Positions 7,475 through 11,328 of a DNA stretch of 11,328 nt are shown in pieces. Each line of letters starts with the position of its first letter. The stretch's first letter is position 1. Where the stretch lies: contig CALEIO010000053.1 in the NCBI GenBank assembly GCA_937875885.1, positions 1 through 11,328 on the forward strand, read 5' to 3'. Origin of the DNA: an uncultured Clostridia bacterium (GTDB taxonomy: Bacteria; Bacillota; Clostridia; Oscillospirales; Acutalibacteraceae). Both the position numbers and the translations under genes were made by a program. The notes under the pieces were generated by a model. It had not been told where the DNA came from. It worked only from the letters and a program-made list of their open reading frames with translations, and did no database searches.

Positions 7475-8407
7475 TTAAAGCAGCAGAAGCATCAAAGGCA
7501 TTGTGGCAATACTTGTTATTGTACCGAGCAATACACAGCCGGAGGCTTCCTCCTGACCCTGTCCGCCTATCTCTGCAAAGTTCAGCACATTGCTTGCTAC
7601 GGGACAGCAGAAGAGCACAAAACTCAGTTGCTTCAAGAACAAATCAACGGGCAGAAAATAAACCGCACCGAAAACCACAAGAGGAATAATCATCTGCTTT
7701 GCCACCACAGCTACATACTGCACAGGCTTTAAGAATACTTTGCTAAAACTTGTGGATGCAAGTCGCATACCGAGGATTGTCATACAAAGGGGTGTTGAGA
7801 TTTTTCCGCCCAAAGACGCTGCTTCTGCAAAAATTCCCGGAAGTTTCAATGAAAAAATAAACATCACAAAACTTACCGCAAAAGAAACAGTAGCAGGATT
7901 CACCAAAAGCTGTCTGAGTGTAATATATCGCTTATCACGGGTTACAATATAAAGCACCATAGTCCAGCACAGAAGATTCATTGCAAGGGTAAACATAAGG
8001 CACAAAGCCGCTGCATCGCTACGCTGCGGAAAAAGTCGCTCTACTACGGGAATGCCAAAGAATCCGCAGTTACCCAGTACCATTGCAATATTAACAATTC
8101 TGAACCTTACATTCTCCACGCTTCTTTTTCTGAAGATAAAATAAAACAACAGCAAAAAGCCCGCCTGGCTTATGAATGCTATAAGAAAAAACAAACCCAG
8201 ATTCACAAGCAACTCACCTGAATAATCCGCTTTATCAAAAGAATAAAAGGTAAGGCAGGGCTGGCAGACATACAAAAGCATCTTTGCAAAAGCAGGAATC
8301 ACCTTTGAATCCACAAGCTTTGACTTTACCATAAGGAATCCGGGCACCGCATACAACAGCAGAAGTGCCACAGAAGAAACTGTAGTTGTAAATATCACTT
8401 TAATCAC
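7475..8407 (-). CDS. AEC (auxin efflux carrier) family transporter
   Basis: A 310-residue, highly hydrophobic protein with about ten membrane segments, the usual length of the family. Characteristic motifs are G112-N-C-G-F-F-G-I-P120, where membrane helices break around Gly-Asn, V-N170-P-A-T-V-S-F, and a C-terminal CPVASN...SIATMPL segment. Family members export or exchange small organic acids such as malate or lactate, or auxin-like compounds; the substrate here is unknown. Two GTG starts compete. The one at 8407 gives 310 residues but has no good ribosome binding site. The one at 8398 (307 residues) has GGTGAT (8408-8403) 4 nt upstream and suits the promoter better. No partner gene is linked: a terminator lies downstream and an oppositely oriented regulator upstream. 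Confidence 0.9.
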   Translation of the reverse strand: MIKVIFTTTVSSVALLLLYAVPGFLMVKSKLVDSKVIPAFAKMLLYVCQPCLTFYSFDKADYSGELLVNLGLFFLIAFISQAGFLLLFYFIFRKRSVENVRFRIVNIAMVLGNCGFFGIPVVERLFPQRSDAAALCLMFTLAMNLLCWTMVLYIVTRDKRYITLRQLLVNPATVSFAVSFVMFIFSLKLPGIFAEAASLGGKISTPLCMTILGMRLASTSFSKVFLKPVQYVAVVAKQMIIPLVVFGAVYFLPVDLFLKQLSFVLFCCPVASNVLNFAEIGGQGQEEASGCVLLGTITSIATMPLMLLLL

Positions 8408-8415
8408 CGTTAGTT

Positions 8416-8444
8416 ATTGTAGCACAAAAACCTTGCAGAAACAA
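8416..8444 (-). promoter_or_regulatory. Putative promoter for the AEC transporter
   Basis: On the minus strand TTGTTT (8444-8439), a 17-nt spacer, and TACAAT (8421-8416) preceded by TGC, an extended -10. Transcription would start near 8409, leaving almost no leader, which favours the GTG at 8398 as start codon. The -35 match is weak. Confidence 0.5.
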
Positions 8445-8548
8445 TAAAAAAGGGAGTGTAATTTCAGGAAAAACGTGATATAATTAATGTTATAAAAATT
8501 TTTCAGGATTTTTCAACCGCCTGCTTCACCTCCCGTTCCAAAGTGGGC

Positions 8549-8577
8549 TTGACAGACTTTCCTTCCTATGTTATACT
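8549..8577 (+). promoter_or_regulatory. Strong sigma-A promoter for the HTH regulator
   Basis: Perfect TTGACA (8549-8554), a 17-nt spacer, and TATACT (8572-8577). The expected start is near 8584, about 30 nt before the regulator's ATG. The -10 box lies inside an inverted repeat (8561-8609), which suggests repressor control. A weaker extended -10 (TGATATAAT, 8476-8484) lies upstream without a convincing -35. Confidence 0.8.
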
Positions 8578-8609
8578 ATATACAACTAAAGATTTATAGT
8601 ATAGGAAGG
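8561..8609. promoter_or_regulatory. Nested inverted repeat across the HTH regulator promoter and RBS (candidate operator)
   Basis: CCTTCCTAT (8561-8569) is the exact reverse complement of ATAGGAAGG (8601-8609), and TATACTATA (8572-8580) is the exact reverse complement of TATAGTATA (8595-8603). The two pairs have almost the same centre (about 8585 and 8587.5). The left arms cover the promoter spacer and -10; the right arm contains the AGGAAGG ribosome binding site. The left arm lies mostly upstream of the expected transcription start, so this is better read as a DNA operator for autoregulation than as an RNA hairpin. Binding by the adjacent regulator is inferred. Confidence 0.5.
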
Positions 8610-8615
8610 TGTACT

Positions 8616-8828
8616 ATGGCAGTAAGTTATAAAAAGCTCTGGAAGCTTCTAATCGAAAAGGATATGAAGAAAACCGACTTGCGTATCAAAGCCGGCATCT
8701 CAACCGGTGCTCTCGCAAAGCTCGGCAAGAACGAGAACGTTAATACCGAAATTCTCGCCAAAATATGCAAAGTTCTCGAATGCGGCGTTGACGATGTAAT
8801 GGAATTCATTCCGGAAGATAAGGAGTAA
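8616..8828 (+). CDS. Small XRE/Cro-C1-type HTH transcriptional regulator (HTH_26-like)
   Basis: A 70-residue protein started at the ATG at 8616, with AGGAAGG 6 nt upstream. The frame is open back to 8568, but that extension would include the promoter -10, so it is rejected. Nearly the whole protein is one five-helix Cro/C1-type fold. The HTH core runs about 17-40 (MKKTDLRIKAGIS, then turn and recognition helix TGALAKLGKNE), followed by NVNTEILAKICKVLECGVDDVMEF, typical of this family of short Firmicute regulators. There is no ligand or dimer extension. It probably represses its own promoter through the palindrome just upstream. Its stop overlaps the ribosome binding site region of the next gene (AAGGAG 8820-8825), so the two are translationally linked. 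Its targets beyond itself are unknown. Confidence 0.85.
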   Translation: MAVSYKKLWKLLIEKDMKKTDLRIKAGISTGALAKLGKNENVNTEILAKICKVLECGVDDVMEFIPEDKE

Positions 8829-8833
8829 TAGAT

Positions 8834-10030
8834 ATGATTATCGCAATCATTATTCTAAGTATCCTGCTAGCTGGCGCAGTCGCCTTTATTTTTTGGCTAT
8901 TGCAGGTACTGAAAAATACCTATGAAATAGTTGAAAATGCTATGGATATGGCGCTTGGCAGAGGCGGTGACCAGGTGGTTATCCGAAACAAAGGTAAATT
9001 CAGCTACTTTGGCGGAAATTCCAAGGAAACGGAAAAGCGTACAAAGGTTAAGGCCCGCATTATGGCAAGTAACCTTAGGGAGCTTATGGAGGCATCGGAC
9101 AATGTACTCATTATGGGGCACAGAAACAGTGATGCTGATGCAATAGGTGCGGCAATAGGTATCGCAAGTATGGCAAGCCATATTAAAAAAGAGGCAAAGG
9201 TGCTTCTTTTGACAAAGGACGATACGGTGCAGCTTCTCCTTAAAAAGATTGAGGAAAATCATTACCACGACGGTATGTTTATAGGAAAGCAGGGACTTCG
9301 TGATTTTATTACGCCTAAGACCTTGCTTGTAATATGTGATACGCATATCCCCGAATATACAGAAATGCCTGAACTTATTGATTCTATAAAGACTAAGGTA
9401 GTAATAGATCACCACAGAAGAAGCGAGAGCTTTATTGATGATGCAGATATTATTTATCATGAACCTTTTGCATCATCGACGTGTGAAATGGTGGCTGAGA
9501 TTATGCAGTATTTCGGGCATCATTATGCCGTATCTACTGTTGATGCAGAGGCACTCTATTCAGGAATAGCGGTAGATACAAAGAACTTTACATTTAAAAC
9601 GGGTGTGAGAACATTTGAAGCTGCCGCATATTTAAGGGCGGCAGGCGTTGATACTATCCGTGTTAAGAAGCTTTTCAGGGATTCAATAGATAACTATAAG
9701 CTTAAGGCGCAAATAGTAACAGAGGCGCAGGTATACAGTAACAATATTGCGATTTCACTCTTTTCGGGTGTTGTACCGCACCTTGTTATTGCAGAGGCTG
9801 CCGATGAAATGCTTGAAATAACAGATATCAAGGCGGCATTTGTAGTGGCACGCGGTGAAAACGGAAATGTTGTCATAAGCGGAAGGTCGCTTGGCGAGGT
9901 TAATGTTCAGGTAGTTTTAGAAAAGCTTGGCGGCGGCGGTCATATGATGGTTGCAGGTGCACAGATAGAGCAAAGCTCCGTTTTTGATGCGGGCGAAATG
10001 CTCAAAAAGGCAATTGACGAAATACTGTAA
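8834..10030 (+). CDS. gdpP: GdpP-like c-di-AMP phosphodiesterase (DHH/DHHA1), lacking PAS and most of GGDEF
   Basis: A 398-residue protein; AAGGAG lies 8 nt before the ATG. GdpP proteins usually have about 650 residues: two membrane helices, PAS, degenerate GGDEF, DHH and DHHA1. Here one hydrophobic helix (1-26) is followed at once by the tail of the degenerate GGDEF (MDMALGRGGDQ, 37-47). The DHH catalytic part is intact: G95-H96-R-N-S-D100-A-D102, D169 (CDTH), D192-H193-H194 and D248 (AVDTKNF). DHHA1 ends with GGGGHMMVAG (367-376). The enzyme would hydrolyse c-di-AMP, but heme or nucleotide sensing by PAS/GGDEF is missing. Codon use differs sharply between the first 26 codons and the rest, so the N-terminus may have been joined artificially. 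The downstream order rplI, dnaB fits gdpP. The identity of the DHH part is firm; whether this exact protein exists is uncertain. Confidence 0.85.
   Translation: MIIAIIILSILLAGAVAFIFWLLQVLKNTYEIVENAMDMALGRGGDQVVIRNKGKFSYFGGNSKETEKRTKVKARIMASNLRELMEASDNVLIMGHRNSDADAIGAAIGIASMASHIKKEAKVLLLTKDDTVQLLLKKIEENHYHDGMFIGKQGLRDFITPKTLLVICDTHIPEYTEMPELIDSIKTKVVIDHHRRSESFIDDADIIYHEPFASSTCEMVAEIMQYFGHHYAVSTVDAEALYSGIAVDTKNFTFKTGVRTFEAAAYLRAAGVDTIRVKKLFRDSIDNYKLKAQIVTEAQVYSNNIAISLFSGVVPHLVIAEAADEMLEITDIKAAFVVARGENGNVVISGRSLGEVNVQVVLEKLGGGGHMMVAGAQIEQSSVFDAGEMLKKAIDEIL
8900..8945. other. Possible sequence junction inside the GdpP-like gene
   Basis: The protein passes here from an unplaced membrane helix to GdpP GGDEF-tail sequence. 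Within the gene, CTA codes Leu three times in the first 22 codons and never afterwards. ATA (Ile) first appears at codon 32 and then 14 times in all, and GCG (Ala) and ACG (Thr) are frequent only downstream. This fits a deletion, a recombination or an assembly join. Confidence 0.4.
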
Positions 10031-10047
10031 GGAAAGGAAGATATAAT

Positions 10048-10494
10048 ATGAAGGTTGTACTTTTGACAGATGTAAAGGGTCACGGCAAAAAGGGTGACGT
10101 GGTTGAGGCGAGTGACGGTTATGCGAGAAATTTTCTGCTTCCTAAAAAAATGGCAGAAATTGCAACGGCTGATGTGCTTAACAATATAAAAGGAAAGAAT
10201 GAAGCTGCCGCTTATCATAAGCAGCAGGAGATTGAGGCAGCAAAGGAAACTGCAAAAAGTCTTGAGGGTGCAAAGGTTGTGCTCACTGGAAAAGCAGGCG
10301 AGGGCGGAAAGCTCTTTGGTAAAATTACCAATCAGAATGTAGCAGATGCGATAAAGTATCAGCTTCATCACGTTATTGACAAGCGTAAGATTGTACTTCC
10401 CGACGGTATAAAGACCATCGGTGAAAAGGATGTTGAGCTTAAGATTTACCCCGAAATTTCAGCTAAGATAAAAGTAGTTGTAAACCCCGAATAA
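10048..10494 (+). CDS. rplI: 50S ribosomal protein L9
   Basis: A 148-residue protein, the standard length of bacterial L9. AAGGAAAGGAAG (10029-10040) lies before the ATG and overlaps the gdpP stop codon; the gap between the genes is 17 nt. The N-terminal domain carries the L9 signature (G-KKGDVVEASDGYARNFLLPKK, about 13-34). A long connecting helix rich in Ala/Glu/Lys (about 42-75) follows, then the C-terminal RNA-binding domain with GKLFGKIT (about 87-94) and an ending KIKVVVNPE. L9 binds 23S rRNA near the L1 stalk base and helps keep the reading frame. The gene is complete and is the best guide to native codon choice of this right-hand block (GGT, ATA and GCG common). Confidence 0.97.
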   Translation: MKVVLLTDVKGHGKKGDVVEASDGYARNFLLPKKMAEIATADVLNNIKGKNEAAAYHKQQEIEAAKETAKSLEGAKVVLTGKAGEGGKLFGKITNQNVADAIKYQLHHVIDKRKIVLPDGIKTIGEKDVELKIYPEISAKIKVVVNPE

Positions 10495-10515
10495 TATAGA
10501 AATACGGTGATATAA

Positions 10516-11328
10516 ATGGATATTCCGATTGGAAGAACTATGCCATATAATCTTGAGGCAGAGGCGGCAATCCTCGGTAATATGATACTTGACGAAAAGG
10601 CGCTTGTTATGGCTATGGACAAGCTTGACGAGGAATGTTTTTACGCAACTGCAAATAAGACGATATTTATAGCGATAAGCCATCTTTTTGAAGAGGGTAT
10701 CCCCGTTGATATGGTTACTCTTTCAGAAAGACTTGGCGATAAGCTTGACAGTGTGGGCGGAATTGCCTACATAACAAAAATTGCACAGAGTGTTTTTACA
10801 AAGGAAAATCTTGCACAGTATATAAAGATTGCGCAGGAGAAAAAGATGCTTCGAAACCTTATCGAGTCTGCAAGTCAGATTATGGATATGGGTATGAAGG
10901 ATGAGGAAACGGCTGCCGATATTATTGATAAGAGTGAGCAGCTTATATTCAGAATATCGGAGCAGAGAGGAACTAAGGGCTTTACTCATATTGGTGAGGT
11001 TGTAAAAACTAACCTTGCAATGCTTGACGAGCTTAAAAAGCGTGGCGGTAAGGTTACGGGTATTAAAACGGGATTTACGGGGCTTGATGCCTCTACGGCA
11101 GGACTTCAGAACAGTGACCTTATAATCCTTGCGGCACGTCCCGGTGTCGGTAAAACGAGTATTGCGCAATCTATCGCGCGCGCACTCGGTCGTAAATTTG
11201 TGCGTATGAGCCTTGGTGGCGTGAAGGACGAGGCGGAAATTCGCGGACATCGTCGCACCTATATCGGGTCTATGCCTGGGCGCATTTTGTATGCGATGAA
11301 GACGGCTGGCAGTATCAATCCCGTCGTT
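10516..11328 (+). CDS. dnaB: Replicative DNA helicase DnaB, N-terminal two-thirds, running in frame into LonA sequence (chimeric, open at window edge)
   Basis: 271 codons to the window edge. GGTGAT (10506-10511) lies 4 nt before the ATG as an unusual ribosome binding site; the rplI stop is 21 nt upstream. Residues 1 to about 209 are ordinary DnaB: the [15 protein letters not shown] start, the N-terminal helical domain with [10 protein letters not shown], the linker helix, and the start of the RecA-like domain ([29 protein letters not shown]). At the Walker A motif (ARPGVGKTS, 207-215) DnaB would continue with a FAxNIA-type segment and later the SLEM motif. Instead residues 216-271 read as LonA. 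DnaB should unwind DNA at the fork as a hexamer; this version could not, because Walker B and the DNA-binding loops are replaced. All seven Arg codons after the join are CGC/CGT, while four of seven before it are AGA. Most likely an assembly chimera; a true fusion is not excluded. Confidence 0.85.
   Translation, partial: MDIPIGRTMPYNLEAEAAILGNMILDEKALVMAMDKLDEECFYATANKTIFIAISHLFEEGIPVDMVTLSERLGDKLDSVGGIAYITKIAQSVFTKENLAQYIKIAQEKKMLRNLIESASQIMDMGMKDEETAADIIDKSEQLIFRISEQRGTKGFTHIGEVVKTNLAMLDELKKRGGKVTGIKTGFTGLDASTAGLQNSDLIILAARPGVGKTSIAQSIARALGRKFVRMSLGGVKDEAEIRGHRRTYIGSMPGRILYAMKTAGSINPVV
11161..11328 (+). other. lon: LonA protease AAA+ fragment fused after the DnaB Walker A
   Basis: The 56 residues encoded here contain the segment that follows Walker A in Lon[21 protein letters not shown], then [18 protein letters not shown] and a [11 protein letters not shown] stretch leading to the Walker B region just past the window end. 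This order and wording are specific to LonA and unlike DnaB. There is no start codon, no N-terminal substrate domain and no protease domain in view. G+C over these 168 bases is about 55 percent (my hand count), against about 38 percent over 10921-11040 and about 52 percent over 11041-11160. Confidence 0.88.

Noticed and set aside
8897..9460. Open minus-strand frame of 187 codons
   Set aside because: Antisense to the clear DHH domain of the GdpP-like gene. No recognisable motif or RBS.
8616..10030. HTH regulator plus short GdpP as a toxin-antitoxin or new signalling system
   Set aside because: The HTH protein is a stand-alone regulator family, the second gene is a housekeeping enzyme with a suspect N-terminus, and codon use breaks between them. 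The pairing may be artificial.
10723..11250. Open minus-strand frame of 175 codons
   Set aside because: Antisense to dnaB and spans the DnaB/Lon join, so it cannot be a native gene if the join is artefactual. No motif seen.

Overview
The window looks like DNA from an anaerobic gut Firmicute of the Oscillospiraceae/Ruminococcus type. Two secreted proteins end in type I dockerin modules, one of them behind starch-binding-like modules. The gene families, AGGAGG-type ribosome binding sites and consensus sigma-A promoters also fit that group. Two dockerin proteins plus a starch-binding module recall the amylosome-type complexes of the Ruminococcus bromii group; that link is an inference.

Layout. 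1-2032 (minus): a secreted calcineurin-like metallophosphoesterase with two CBM26-like modules and the start of a dockerin, cut by the window edge. 2138-4924 (minus): a large YfhO-family membrane protein with its own promoter. This promoter diverges from one that drives a plus-strand pair: an M29 aminopeptidase (5119-6345) and an exported SGNH/GDSL esterase with a complete C-terminal dockerin (6373-7404). A bidirectional terminator (7415-7446) separates that pair from a convergent AEC-family transporter (7475-8407, minus).

From 8549 rightwards everything is on the plus strand. A near-perfect promoter, buried in a nested palindrome, precedes a 70-residue HTH regulator (8616-8828). After it come a GdpP-like c-di-AMP phosphodiesterase (8834-10030), ribosomal protein L9 (10048-10494) and the start of DnaB helicase (10516 onward). 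The gdpP-rplI-dnaB order is a familiar Firmicute housekeeping cluster.

Two places on the right do not look like intact genes. The GdpP homologue has one membrane segment and then jumps straight to the tail of the degenerate GGDEF domain, so PAS and most of GGDEF are missing; codon use changes at that point. In the last 168 bases the DnaB reading frame passes, at the Walker A motif, in frame into unmistakable LonA protease sequence. The DnaB/Lon join is best explained as a chimeric junction, most likely a metagenome assembly misjoin in a short shared Walker A sequence; the GdpP join may be another. If reads confirm either join, they would be real gene fusions of an unusual kind. I see no rRNA, tRNA, CRISPR array, insertion sequence or phage module.
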